From: Bin87 sp963692995
GTDB taxonomy: Bacteria; Chloroflexota; Dehalococcoidia; Lucifugimonadales; UBA3495
Direction of reading: 5' to 3'
Assembly (NCBI GenBank): GCA_963692995.1
Contig: OY843611.1
Location: forward strand, 186,001 to 250,000
Length of the DNA stretch: 64,000 bases
Within the stretch, counting starts at the first letter, position 1, and every line of letters starts with the position of its first letter. Below are positions 18,506-28,054 of this stretch, one piece after another. Below the pieces are notes generated by a model that saw nothing but the letters and a program-made list of their open reading frames with translations, was not told the origin of the DNA and did no database searches. A program made the translations under genes and the position numbers.

Positions 18506-20554
18506 CGAACCGGCTCAACCACGCAGCAGCTCTCCTGCGAAATATCCCCGTCCGGCAGCGCTTCCGGGCGCGGCCAGAAGCGTTGCCTCTGATCCTGCTG
18601 CTCCTCGCCCTGTCAACAGTGTTCCTCTTTGGCAACGACCGGGGCAGTTTTTACCGCTTCGGTCTTCACGACTGGAACTCAGCGCAAACCCTGGCTTTTG
18701 CAGAGAACCTTTCTTTTGAGCATAAATTCCTGGTACTCCATTATAAATCCCTCGATTCAGACGGAAACGCGCATTATCCCTCACTTTATAATCGCTTTCC
18801 GCTGGGCGGGTACGCCCTGGTCAAACTGGCGATACTCCCATTCGACGGCCTGTCCGCCAAAATCTATGCCGGCCGCTTGCTCATGCTGGTCCTGTTCAGC
18901 GCCGCGGCGCTGCTGGCCTACCATGCGCTGGCTCGACTGATTGCCAGCCGCTGGATCGCTCTCACCGCCACCCTGCTTGCCTTCGCTTCCTACTACTTGC
19001 TCTACTACAGCGACAAGATTTCCAACGAAGTATCCATCGACCTTTTCGCCGTGATGCTCGTCTTCCACGGCATGGTTATTTTCGAACAGGAGGGCCGCTT
19101 CCGCCAACTTCTTCTCAAATCCTGCATTGCCCTCCTGCTCGGCTGGCACGTCTATGCTTTCCTCCTGCCCTTCATCATCTTCGGACTGGCCAGGGCCCTG
19201 CTCAAAGCCCGCGCCTCTACCCCCCCCCCCCCCCCCCCCCCGCGAAACCTTTCTCAAAATCAGGCGTTACCTTGCGCTGGGCATAGTTACGCTGATTTTT
19301 GGCATTGCAGTCCTGTCGTACAACTTGGGCAACGAGTATTTCGCGCTGAATGGCGCAGTTTCCTTTACGGAACTGCCTACGGTTAAGTCGATGAATTATC
19401 GTTTTGGTCAGGATGATGAGTTTAATGTGCGCAACGTCGAAGACCTGGAACCAGCGCGATTTCTGTTCGGTCAATTCCACCGCATTGGCATAATGTCATA
19501 TCCGTTTTTTTTGAGCTCTTCTGAAGTCGGCTGGAAAGCCCTCACATTGCACAGTTATCTCCCCGTGATAACCGGGGTATTGATGCTGGAAGTATGCTGC
19601 GTCGGCCTGGCGATTGCGCGCCGGAACATCCTGCTGGCAACCTTGGTGGTTTCCGGGTTTTGCTGGGCTTTGCCGCTGCGCCATTCCGTCGCTTTTCACG
19701 ATTTCGAGGCCGTTTTTTATATCGGCATCCCACTGGCCGCGTTTTCGTACATTCTGATGTACGTACGAAAATGGACGCGGGAATGGTTCATTTCCATCCT
19801 TGCCGCAGCCTCCCTGTGCTTGTTCGCGCTTTCCAGCTCCCAGATGTTTGGCAGTGCCGGCTTGGTGAACGACAATGACGCCGAGGACATCGGGGCAGCC
19901 ATCGAAGCGGAGATAATTCAGGATTTCGAGGTCATTAGAGATCTGGTTGGCGAAGGCAGTGTTTATATCCCTATCAATCACGATGACCGGAGTTTCGCCG
20001 GCGCTCCCTTTGCGACCAGCTATTTTCTTGCCGGAGCCTTCATCAACTACCGGGGAGACTCCTATGGAACCAAGCCGCCCCTTTTCGTAGAGAGGCCCCC
20101 GGAACTTGCCGACTTCATCGTCACACCGCAGCGGGCACACGATGCCGGTCTGCTCACTCCCCACAACCGCCATCGCTTTCTATACGATATGGAAACTTTT
20201 TCTGCCGAATATCCTCATCCCAAGCAACCGATAATTGCATCCGACTACGAGGTTTATCTGCGTAACGGCTCACTCGTGTACATTCACATTGGAGAATCCT
20301 GCCCCAATCCCAATGCGCGGTTCTTCCTGAATATCGTTCCGGTTCACAAAAAAGACCTTCCGGAACACCGCAAGCCGTATGGCACTGACAATCTCGATTT
20401 CAGCCCGGACTTTGCGCAGAGCCGCTCCCGATGCACTGCTGAGCGCAAACTGCCCGATTATCCCATCAGTCGTATCACAACCGGCCAATATACGGCGGAG
20501 GGCAATCTGTGGGATGGCGCCTACATATTTTCCGAACGAGCTTCTAAACGCTGA
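18502..20554 (+). CDS. Membrane glycosyltransferase-like protein 1, out of frame at a C22 tract
   Basis: Multi-pass membrane protein resembling PMT/ArnT-type (GT-C) glycosyltransferases, which transfer sugars from lipid carriers outside the membrane. The first frame (from ATG 18502, overlapping larB) gives HDWNSAQTLAF, YNRFPLGGYALVKLAIL and many membrane segments, then enters a run of 22 C (19220-19241) and terminates at 19386 in a frame of no sense. The rest (TFLKIRRYLALGIVTLIF through a large extracytoplasmic C-terminal domain to 20554) is in another frame. One C fewer or two more would join them into a 683-residue protein. It is duplicated at 20807. A sequencing error in the homopolymer is the main alternative. 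Confidence 0.8.
19220..19241 (+). repeat. Homopolymer of 22 C within glycosyltransferase 1
   Basis: Uninterrupted C from 19220 to 19241, coding for proline in any frame. It sits at a predicted loop between membrane segments. Tract lengths divisible by three keep the reading frame; 22 does not. Confidence 0.97.
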
Positions 20555-20605
20555 CCCGCATCGCTAGCCTGGCGGCCCTATAATCGCATTCGATGCGTAG
20601 CTAAT

Positions 20606-20660
20606 CGTCAACTCCCCGACTGCCCCATTACCACCATCAGAACCGGCCAGCTTTGAACCG
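20606..20660 (+). pseudogene. 3' remnant of a further glycosyltransferase copy
   Basis: The stretch CCCGACTGCCCCATTACCACC and onward, then ACCGGCCAG, joins by a short internal deletion to CTTTGAACCGTAACGGCGGC. This matches the extreme 3' end of the second glycosyltransferase (22800-22900). It is not part of the first glycosyltransferase, which ended at 20554. It marks an old recombination or a lost third copy. Confidence 0.7.
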
Positions 20661-20865
20661 TAACGGCGGCAACCGACGCGGGCGTGCTATGCTGTGCAGC
20701 GTTCCGGCAATTGCGGGGCTACCGGCGCCAGGCCGCCTGGCAGCGGCATCTTGCTACGGGACAGTGGCCCGGCGGCTACCCGTTCTCCGCCGCTGGCAAA
20801 GGACCGATGGACCGGATTAAAGATACCCTGCGCGCGGCGCGCCCGCGTCAGTGGGTGAAGAACCT
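20660..20865 (+). repeat. Duplicated leader and first codons of the UbiA-family gene
   Basis: About 200 bases nearly identical to 22893-23098. They include the start ATGGACCGG and the first 20 codons (MDRIKDTLRAARPRQWVKNL versus MDRIKDILRAARPRQWVKNL). Here they are fused to glycosyltransferase 2; at 23036 they lead into the intact UbiA gene. This identifies the junction of a tandem duplication. Confidence 0.9.
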
Positions 20866-22892
20866 GCCAATGTCCGCTCCCCTAACCGCTGGCGATGACC
20901 GGCCCGGCCACTGGCTGACTCGGCTGACCGAGCGGCTGCGATTTCTCACGCGGCCGGCCGCCCTGCCTACGTTCCTGCTAATCCTCGCCCTGTCAACCGT
21001 ATTCCTGTTCGCCCACGACCGGGGCCACTTTTACCGCGATGGTGGACACCACGACTGGAACTCAGCGCAAACCCTCGCTTTTGCAGAGAACCTTTCTTTT
21101 GAGCATAAGTTCCTGGTATTCCATTATAAATCCCTCGACTCAGACGGAAACGTGCATTATCCCTCACTTTATAATCGCTTTCCGCTGGGCGGGTACGCTC
21201 TGGTCAAACTGGCGATACTCCCATTCGACGGCCTGTCCGCCAAAATCTATGCCGCCCGCTTGCTCATGCTGGTCCTGTTCAGCGCCGCGGCGCTGCTGGC
21301 CTACCATGCGCTGGCTCGACTGATTGCCAGCCGCTGGATCGCTCTCACCGCCACCCTGCTTGCCTTTTCTTCCTACTACTTGCTCTACTACAGCGACAAG
21401 ATTTCCAATGAAGTATCCATCGACTTTTTTGCCGTGATGCTCGTCTTCCACGGCATGGTTATCTTCGAACAGGAGGGCCGCTTCCGCCAGCTTCTCCTCA
21501 AATCCTGCATTGCCCTCCTGCTCGGCTGGCACGTCTATGCTTTCCTCCTGCCCTTCATCATCTTCGGACTGGCCAGCGCCCTGCTCAAAGCCCGCGCCTC
21601 TACCCCCCCCCCCCCCCCCCCCCCCCCCCCGCGAAACCTTTCTCAAAATCAGGCGTTACCTTACGCTGGGCATAGTTACGCTGATTTTTGGCATTGCAGT
21701 CCTGTCGTACAACCTGGGCAACGAGTATTTCGCGCTGAATGGCGCAGTTTCCTTTACGGAACTGCCTACGGTTAAGTCGATGAATTATCGCTTTGGTCAA
21801 GATGATGAGTTTAATGCGCGCAACGCCGTGAGCTTGAAATGGGCGCAATTTCTGGAAACCCAGTTCTACCGCATTGGCATAATGTCATATCCGTTTTCTC
21901 TGAACCCTTCTGGATCCAATTGGAGAGCCTTCACCCTGCAACATTATCTCGCCGTGATAACCGGGGCATTGACACTGGGAGGATGTTTCATCGGCCTGAC
22001 GATTGCGCGCCGGAACATCCTGCTGGCAACCTTGGTGGTTTCCGGGTTTTGCTGGGCTTTGCCGCTGCGCCATTCCGTCGCTTTTCACGATTTCGAGGCC
22101 GTTTTTTATATCGGCATCCCACTGGTTGCTTTCTCGTTTCTGATGCTCTACATAAAGGGGCGGTCCGGGCCGCAGCTCTGTTCCACGCTGGCGGTGGCCG
22201 CGCTGCTGCTGTTCGTGCTTTCCAGCGCGGCAATGGCCGGCGTGGGCCATGACGCCCGGGAGGCCGCGGCTGATGCCGAAATGATGCAGGATTTTGCGAC
22301 GATACGCGGCATCGTGGGCGACGGCCTGGTTCATATTCCAACGAATCCCAGTGATCCGGCTTTTGGCGGAGCGCCGCTGGCTTCTTCCTACTTCCTTGCT
22401 GGCAGGGCCGTCCAATTTTACGACGATAATGTTCAGCGCGAAGCAATGGGATTAGAGACGGCGATTCCCGATTACACCATTTTCCGCTGGCCTGATGCCG
22501 GGCCGGGCTTGCTCACCCCGGACAACCGGCGGCTGTTCCTGTATGCCGGGGCGGGTGGGTACGACGAAAAAACGCTGGGCAGCCCGATAATTGCCTCCGA
22601 CTGGAACGTTTATCTCCAAAACAACGTCCTGATTTACACCGGAGAATGCCCCCACCGGGACGCAGCGTTCTTTCTCCACATAATTCCTGCCGACTCCAAT
22701 GACTTGCCGGAGAGCCGCAGGAATCACAATTTTGACAACCTGGACTTTACGGCGGCGGATTTGCCCGTTCGCATAGGCTCCAAATGCGTCATCACACGCC
22801 GGCTGCCCGAGTACGACTTCACCACCATCCGAACCGGCCAGCACACTTCGGAAGGCCGCCTCTGGGAAGGCGAGTACAGCTTTGAACCGTAA
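20807..22892 (+). CDS. Membrane glycosyltransferase-like protein 2, out of frame at a C28 tract
   Basis: Paralogue of the gene at 18502. The start at 20807 brings in 20 residues of UbiA-family N-terminus by duplication. The membrane half (HDWNSAQTLAF, YNRFPLGGYALVKL) is nearly identical to copy 1. A run of 28 C (21603-21630) shifts the frame; the upstream frame dies at 21775 while the C-terminal half is open to 22892. One C fewer or two more gives 694 residues. The C-terminal domains of the two copies differ strongly except for a shared block (NILLATLVVSGFCWALPLRH and on). This is typical of variable-specificity paralogues exchanging segments. Function as for copy 1: probable surface glycan modification. 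Confidence 0.8.
21603..21630 (+). repeat. Homopolymer of 28 C within glycosyltransferase 2
   Basis: Uninterrupted C from 21603 to 21630 at the position equivalent to the C22 tract of copy 1. 28, like 22, leaves remainder 1 on division by three, so both genes are out of frame in the same sense. Confidence 0.97.
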
Positions 22893-23035
22893 CGGCGGCA
22901 ACCGACGCGGGCGTGCTATGCTGTGCAGCGTTCCGGCAATTGCGGGCCTACCGGCGCCGGGCCGCCTGGCAGCGGCATCTTGCTACGGGACAGTGACCCG
23001 GCGGCTACCCGTTCTCCGCCGCTGGCAAAGGACCG

Positions 23036-23944
23036 ATGGACCGGATTAAAGATATCCTGCGGGCGGCGCGCCCGCGTCAGTGGGTGAAGAACCTGCTGGT
23101 GTTTCTGCCCTTGTGGTTCGCCGTGGACCTGGTGTGGTCGCCCGGAGACTTGACGACGCTGCTGCCTTACGCGCCGCGATTGGCGGTTCTGTTCGCCGCC
23201 TTCTGCGCCTTGTCCTCAGCCGTTTATATCATCAATGATCTGGCCGACCGGTCGGCGGACCGACAGCACCCCGTCAAACGAAACCGTCCCATCGCATCGG
23301 GACGGCTGCCCGCGCCGTTGGCGGTGGCGGCCCAATTCGTTCTGATTGTTGCGGGGATGTGCGGCCTTTACGCTATATCGGAGCCGCCGTTAGCGCCGTT
23401 GGCGGTGATCGGCGCCGTCTATTTGCTGGTCAACGCCGGCTATTCGCTTGCGCTCAAGCGAGTGGCGCTGGTTGACGTGATGCTGGTGGCGGGAGGATAC
23501 GTGCTGCGGGCCGTGGCCGGCGCGGTGGCCGTGGGAGCCGCGCCATCGCCCTGGCTGTACGCCGTCACCGCCGCCGCCGCGCTGTTTATGGTCGTGGGCC
23601 GGCGCTATGCCGAGGCGCGGTTGGCCGGCAGCGACCCGGATGCCCAGCGACCCACGCTGCAATACTACGGCCCTCCGTTGGGCGGGCAGTTGCTCATGCT
23701 CTCCGCTACCGCCGCCCTGATCAGCTACACCCTCTACGCGGTGGAAGCGGACAACCTGCCCGACAACAACACGATGCTCCTCACCGTGCCCCCGGTGATC
23801 TTCGGCTTGTTCCGCTACCTCTACCTGCTCAACCACAGCGGAGACGCCGAATCCCCCGAGCTGCTGATGCTGCGCGACGCGCCCCTGCTGGTTGCCATAG
23901 TGGGGTGGATAGTAGCCGCCGGGGCGGTGCTGATGCTTAATTGA
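23036..23944 (+). CDS. UbiA-family decaprenyl-phosphate phosphoribosyltransferase-like membrane enzyme
   Basis: 302 residues, about nine membrane segments. NDLADRSADRQHPVKRNRPI is the NDxxDxxxD Mg-pyrophosphate motif; the second aspartate region is DVMLVAGGYVLRAVAGA. The motif set matches the branch that transfers phosphoribose from PRPP to polyprenyl phosphate, the first step to decaprenyl-phospho-arabinose, rather than ubiquinone or haem prenyltransferases. This product is a lipid-linked sugar donor, which fits the neighbouring GT-C-like glycosyltransferases that use such donors. The leader and first codons are duplicated at 20660. Confidence 0.82.
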   Translation: MDRIKDILRAARPRQWVKNLLVFLPLWFAVDLVWSPGDLTTLLPYAPRLAVLFAAFCALSSAVYIINDLADRSADRQHPVKRNRPIASGRLPAPLAVAAQFVLIVAGMCGLYAISEPPLAPLAVIGAVYLLVNAGYSLALKRVALVDVMLVAGGYVLRAVAGAVAVGAAPSPWLYAVTAAAALFMVVGRRYAEARLAGSDPDAQRPTLQYYGPPLGGQLLMLSATAALISYTLYAVEADNLPDNNTMLLTVPPVIFGLFRYLYLLNHSGDAESPELLMLRDAPLLVAIVGWIVAAGAVLMLN

Positions 23945-24006
23945 GGCAGCGCTGACCGCCGCGCTAAAGTGGCGTTAAGTAATCTTATTCGCAGGGTTTA
24001 GGAACC

Positions 24007-24111
24007 ATGGACTGGCGAGAACGGATTGTCTGTACTCCGGGAGTGGTCGGTGGACGGCCCCGCATCAAGGGAACCCGGTTGCCCCCGCCGCAGTCCATCA
24101 GGCAACGCTGA
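24007..24111 (+). pseudogene. Truncated DUF433 (antitoxin-like) gene fragment
   Basis: A 34-codon frame starting MDWRERIVCTPGVVGGRPRI then KGTRLP matches the first third of DUF433 proteins, which are common antitoxin-like small proteins. It then stops after PPPQSIRQR at 24111. The rest of the family domain is absent and the 3' end overlaps the end of clpC on the other strand by 14 bases. Probably a remnant of a lost toxin-antitoxin pair. Confidence 0.7.
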
Positions 24112-26575
24112 CCCGTTCCGGTTCAGCAGCCGTTGCCGCCACCTTCAGATCCAGCCCGTCGCCGGCCGCGTTCACGTCGGCAACAATGTGGTCTCCCGCG
24201 TTGAACTCGCCGGACAGCACGCCCCGGGATAGTTGGTTCTCCAGGTGCCGCTGGATCGCCCGCCGCAGCGGACGCGCTCCGTAGGTCACATCAAACCCCT
24301 CCTTGACCAGCCACTTGCAGCCGGCCTCGGTCAATTCGCAGGTAATCTGCCGCTCGGCCAGCCGTTCCTGCACCTGGGCTACCAGCAACCCGACAATCTG
24401 GCCGATTTGCCCCCGGTTCAGCGGGTGGAACACGATGGTCTCGTCGATGCGGTTCAGCAGCTCCGGCCGGAAGGCCCGGCGCAGCGCCTCATGCACCGCC
24501 CGCGACAGCTCGGGCGTTACCTTGCCGGCATCCTGTTCGCGGTCGGCGCTGGGGCCCAGGCCGAAGGGCCGCTGGGACAGGTCGGCCGTGCCCAGGTTAC
24601 TGGTCATTATGATGACCGTGTTGCGGAAATCGACGGTGCGCCCCTGCCCGTCGGTGAGCCGTCCGTCCTCCAGTATCTGTAGCAGCAGGTTGAACACGTC
24701 CGGGTGGGCCTTTTCGATTTCGTCGAACAGGATGACCCGGTGGGGCCGTCGGCGGACGGCCTCCGTCAGCTGTCCGGCGTCGTCGTAACCCACATATCCC
24801 GGCGGCGCGCCGATGAGGCGGGACACGGTGTGGCGCTCGCCGTACTCGGACATGTCCAGGCGCACCATACTGTCCTCGTCGTTGAAAAGGAACTCGGCCA
24901 CCGCGCGGCTCAGCTCGGTTTTGCCCACGCCGGTTGGCCCCAGAAAGATAAAACTGCCGAAGGGCCGCTTGGGGTCGTTGAGGCCGGAACGGGCGCGCCG
25001 GATGGTGTCGGCTACGGCGTTGACCGCTTCATCCTGGCCGATTACACGCTGGTGCAGGCGATCCTCCATGCGGAGCAGCCTTTCGGCCTCGCCCTCCATG
25101 AGCTGCCCCACCGGGATGCCGGTCCAGTTGGACACCAGCTCGGCGATGTCCTTTTCGTTCACCACCAGGTCGGGGCCGGTGGTGTGTTCGATGCTCTTCC
25201 GCTCGGCGTTCAGCTGCGTCTCCAAGCGCAGCCGCTCGGTGCGGAGCTGGGCGGAACGCTCGTAGTTCGACATCTGATTGGCCCGCTCTTCCAAATCGAG
25301 CAGTTTCCGCCGCCGGTTCTCCAGCTCCTGGAGGCCGGGGGGCAGCATACCGGCGTCGATGCGCACCTTGCTGGCCGCTTCGTCCATGAAGTCGATGGCC
25401 TTGTCCGGCAGCTTGCGGTCGGTGATGTAGCGGTCGCTGAGACGCACTGCCGCATCCAGGGCCTCGTCGGTCAGCGTAACCTTGTGGTGCGCCTCGTAGC
25501 GGGGTTTCAGCGCCTGGAGGATGGACAGGGCCTGCGCCGCGTCGGGTTCCGCTACGTACACGGGCTGGAAGCGGCGGGCCAGGGCCGGGTCGCGCTCGAT
25601 GTGCTTGCGGTATTCGTCCAGGGTGGTCGAGCCGATGGCCTGCAATTCGCCCCGGGCCAGGGCCGGCTTCAGCATATTGCTGGCGTCCAGGCCGCCCTCG
25701 CCGGCGCCGGCCCCCACCAGCGTGTGCAGCTCGTCCAGGAAGACGATGACCTCGCCGCTGGAGGCCGTCACCTCGTCGATGACCGACTTGAGGCGTTCCT
25801 CGAACTCGCCGCGGAACTTGGCGCCGGCCACCAGCCGGCCCATGTCCAGGGCCATGACCCGCTTGTTGCGCAGAGAGTCGGGCACGTCGTCGCATATGAT
25901 CTTGCTGGCCAGGCCCTCGGCGATGGCGGTCTTGCCCACGCCGGCCTCGCCGATGATCACCGGGTTGTTTTTGGCGCGCCGGGTGAGGGTCTGCATCACC
26001 TGGCGGATTTCCTGCTCCCGGCCGACCACCGGGTCGAGCTTGCCCACCCGGGCCAGCTCGGTCAGGTCAACGCTGTACTTTTCCAGGGAACGGTAGCGCT
26101 GCTCGGCGTTCTGGTCGTCAACCCGGTGCGACCCGCGCAGCTTCTGCATCGCCTGATAGACCATTTCCTGGTTGATGCCCAGCTCCTGGAACAGGCGGGC
26201 CGAGTCGCCGACGCTCTCCCGAGCGGCGGCCACCAGCAGGTGTTCCACGCTGATGAACTGGTCGCGCAGCCGCTGGGCTTCCTCGTCGGACACTTGCAGC
26301 ATCCGCTGGAGGCGGGGCGTGATGAAGATTTGCTGGGCGCCGGAAACCACCTTGGGCGCAGCTTCCAGCGTCTGGTGCAGCCGGCTTTTTACCGTCTCCG
26401 GGTCAACGCCCAACTCCCGCAGGATGCGCTCCGGCAGGCCGTCTTCCAGCGCCACCAGGGCCAGCAGCACGTGTTCCACGTCCCACTGGCTGTGCTGATA
26501 GTTGCGCACCAGTTCCTGGGAGCGTTGCAGCGCTTCCTGTGCCTGACGGGTGAATTTATCTGCTGACATCACCAT
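24098..26575 (-). CDS. clpC: ClpC/ClpB-type AAA+ chaperone ATPase
   Basis: Hsp100 unfoldase of 825 residues. Tandem N-terminal Clp repeats (KFTRQAQEALQRSQEL and LQRMLQVSDEEAQRL). First AAA module: GEAGVGKTAIAEG (about 208) and VIVFLDELHTLVGAG. Second: FLGPTGVGKTELSRAVA (about 542) and VILFDEIEKAHPDVFN. The middle coiled-coil region (LENRRRKLLDLEERANQMSNYERSAQLR) is short, as in ClpC. After TSNLG, the stretch RPFGLGPS resembles the hydrophobic-Gly ClpP-docking loop. ClpC partnering ClpP is therefore favoured over ClpB disaggregase. ATG 26575 follows AGGAGG. Last gene of the dnaJ-hspR-clpC operon. Confidence 0.88.
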   Translation of the reverse strand: MVMSADKFTRQAQEALQRSQELVRNYQHSQWDVEHVLLALVALEDGLPERILRELGVDPETVKSRLHQTLEAAPKVVSGAQQIFITPRLQRMLQVSDEEAQRLRDQFISVEHLLVAAARESVGDSARLFQELGINQEMVYQAMQKLRGSHRVDDQNAEQRYRSLEKYSVDLTELARVGKLDPVVGREQEIRQVMQTLTRRAKNNPVIIGEAGVGKTAIAEGLASKIICDDVPDSLRNKRVMALDMGRLVAGAKFRGEFEERLKSVIDEVTASSGEVIVFLDELHTLVGAGAGEGGLDASNMLKPALARGELQAIGSTTLDEYRKHIERDPALARRFQPVYVAEPDAAQALSILQALKPRYEAHHKVTLTDEALDAAVRLSDRYITDRKLPDKAIDFMDEAASKVRIDAGMLPPGLQELENRRRKLLDLEERANQMSNYERSAQLRTERLRLETQLNAERKSIEHTTGPDLVVNEKDIAELVSNWTGIPVGQLMEGEAERLLRMEDRLHQRVIGQDEAVNAVADTIRRARSGLNDPKRPFGSFIFLGPTGVGKTELSRAVAEFLFNDEDSMVRLDMSEYGERHTVSRLIGAPPGYVGYDDAGQLTEAVRRRPHRVILFDEIEKAHPDVFNLLLQILEDGRLTDGQGRTVDFRNTVIIMTSNLGTADLSQRPFGLGPSADREQDAGKVTPELSRAVHEALRRAFRPELLNRIDETIVFHPLNRGQIGQIVGLLVAQVQERLAERQITCELTEAGCKWLVKEGFDVTYGARPLRRAIQRHLENQLSRGVLSGEFNAGDHIVADVNAAGDGLDLKVAATAAEPERVSVA

Positions 26576-26597
26576 GGCGATAGCCTCCTGGTTGGTA

Positions 26598-26945
26598 TTA
26601 TTGCCGGCCCCGGGGCCGGGAAGCGCGACCGGCGCTGCGCAGTCGCGCGACTTCATCGGTCAGCGCTTCGACTTGGGTTTCCAATTCCTTGATGCGGTCG
26701 ATCAATTTCAAGGCGACTTCAGCGCCGGCCAGATTGACGCCCATCTCGTCGGTGAAAGTCTTGATGCGTCGCAGCCGCTCCACGTCGGCCAGAGAGTACA
26801 GCCGCTGCCGACCGCCGGAGCGGGAAGGCAGCACCAGGCCGACGCGCTCGTAGTAGCGCAGGGTCTGGGCGTGGAGACCTACCATGCGGGCGGCCACGCT
26901 GATGACGAAGCAGGGCTCGGTGGCGAAGTCGCTGTCGGGTATCAT
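26598..26945 (-). CDS. hspR: HspR, MerR-family heat-shock repressor
   Basis: 115 residues. The MerR helix-turn-helix is VISVAARMVGLHAQTLRYYERVG followed by RLYSLADVERLRRIKTF. A coiled-coil tail (RIKELETQVEALTDEVARLR) provides dimerisation. HspR represses heat-shock operons and is usually encoded next to dnaJ and clp genes, as here. It overlaps the 3' end of the DnaJ-like gene by 4 bases (ATGA) and is followed by clpC after 22 bases, so it probably autoregulates this operon. Confidence 0.92.
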   Translation of the reverse strand: MIPDSDFATEPCFVISVAARMVGLHAQTLRYYERVGLVLPSRSGGRQRLYSLADVERLRRIKTFTDEMGVNLAGAEVALKLIDRIKELETQVEALTDEVARLRSAGRASRPRGRQ

Positions 26946-27859
26946 CGTGATTGCTCCTGGGCCGCAGCGTCGCGTAGTTGCTCAAACAGATCGCGTTGTC
27001 GCTGGGTGAGGTTGACGGGCAGCGTGACGTTCACCACGGCATACAGGTTCCCGCGTTGTTCCGGGTTGCTCAAGCGGGGCAGGCCCTGCCCGGCCAGGCG
27101 AAAGCGCCGGCCGTTCTGCGTTTCCGGCGGCAGGGTCAGTTCAACCTGACCGCGCAGCGTGGAGACTTTGACGACTCCGCCGAGGGCCGCGTCGCACAAT
27201 GGCACGTCTACCGTGGTGTACAGGTCGTCGCCCTCTCGCTCGAACCACTGGTGTGGCAGCGCCGATACCAGCAAGTTGAACTCGTCGCCCGAGTTGCCGC
27301 CGGCGGCGATGTGCACCCGCCCACCGTCAGCGATGCCGGCCGGGATTTTCACTTCCAGCCGCCGCCCGTTGGGCAGGTTCACCAGCCGGGTCGTGCCCTG
27401 GTCAGCCTCTTCCAGCGTAACTTCCACCGGAACGTCGGCCGGCCGTGGCCGGAACCGCTCGCCAATATCGTCTCGCAGGTCGGAGGCAAAGCCGCCCAGC
27501 AGGTCCGACAGCGAACCACCCCCGGCGGTGAAGGTGAATCTGCCGCGTCCTTCGTTAAAATCACCGCCGCCGAAATTCCCGTTGCGAAAGTACTGGGAGA
27601 AGTCGGGGCCAGGTTCGCTCCGCTGCTCAAAATACTCGGCCTGCTCCCAGCGGTCGCCGTAACGGTCGTACTTGGCCCGCTTGTCCGCGTCGGATAACAC
27701 CGCATGGGCGGCGTTGATGGACTTGAACCGCTCGGCGGCCGCATCGTCGCCCGGGTTCACGTCGGGATGGAGCTGCCGGGCCAGCCGGCGATACGCCTGC
27801 CGTATCTCCTTCTCATCGGCGTTGCGCGAGACCCCGAGGATGTCGTAGTAGTCAGTCAT
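26942..27859 (-). CDS. cbpA: CbpA/DnaJ-type co-chaperone
   Basis: 305 residues. The J domain at 1-65 shows YYDILGVSRNADEKEIRQAY, the HPD tripeptide in RQLHPDVNPG, and KRAKYDRYG. A Gly/Phe-rich linker follows (NFGGGDFNEGRGRFTF). The C-terminal peptide-binding beta domains run from DVPVEVTLEEADQG to the end with no zinc-finger CxxCxGxG repeats, so it is CbpA-like (type II). Start ATG 27859 at MTDYYDILG. First gene of the hspR-clpC operon, preceded by an AT-rich promoter region. Confidence 0.92.
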   Translation of the reverse strand: MTDYYDILGVSRNADEKEIRQAYRRLARQLHPDVNPGDDAAAERFKSINAAHAVLSDADKRAKYDRYGDRWEQAEYFEQRSEPGPDFSQYFRNGNFGGGDFNEGRGRFTFTAGGGSLSDLLGGFASDLRDDIGERFRPRPADVPVEVTLEEADQGTTRLVNLPNGRRLEVKIPAGIADGGRVHIAAGGNSGDEFNLLVSALPHQWFEREGDDLYTTVDVPLCDAALGGVVKVSTLRGQVELTLPPETQNGRRFRLAGQGLPRLSNPEQRGNLYAVVNVTLPVNLTQRQRDLFEQLRDAAAQEQSR

Positions 27860-27942
27860 CGTAGCGTCAGCCTGTACCTGGATAATTTCCAGTCCATCAT
27901 ATATCACTATGGTGGAATTATCAATATTCTGCTGTCGGCTCA

Positions 27943-27969
27943 ATTATAAAATTGATAAACTCCTATCAA
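27943..27969 (-). promoter_or_regulatory. AT-rich promoter with inverted repeat upstream of dnaJ-hspR-clpC
   Basis: On the minus strand TTGATA (27969-27964) and TATAAT (27948-27943) are 15 bases apart. TTGATA, AACTCC, TATCAA (27952-27969) forms a 6-bp inverted repeat overlapping the -35. It does not match the published CTTGAGT-N7-ACTCAAG HspR operator, so any HspR binding here is a guess. Confidence 0.45.
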
Positions 27970-28054
27970 CTTTTAGACCTGCCAGATGCAGGATTTGCCG
28001 GATTGCACTGATCGGCGAGACCGGGAGGGATCGGCGAGACCGGGAGCGATCGCG

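Noticed and set aside
24704..26566. 620-codon plus-strand open frame opposite clpC
   Set aside because: Antisense shadow of the strongly conserved Clp motifs; His/Val/Gln-rich with no known pattern.
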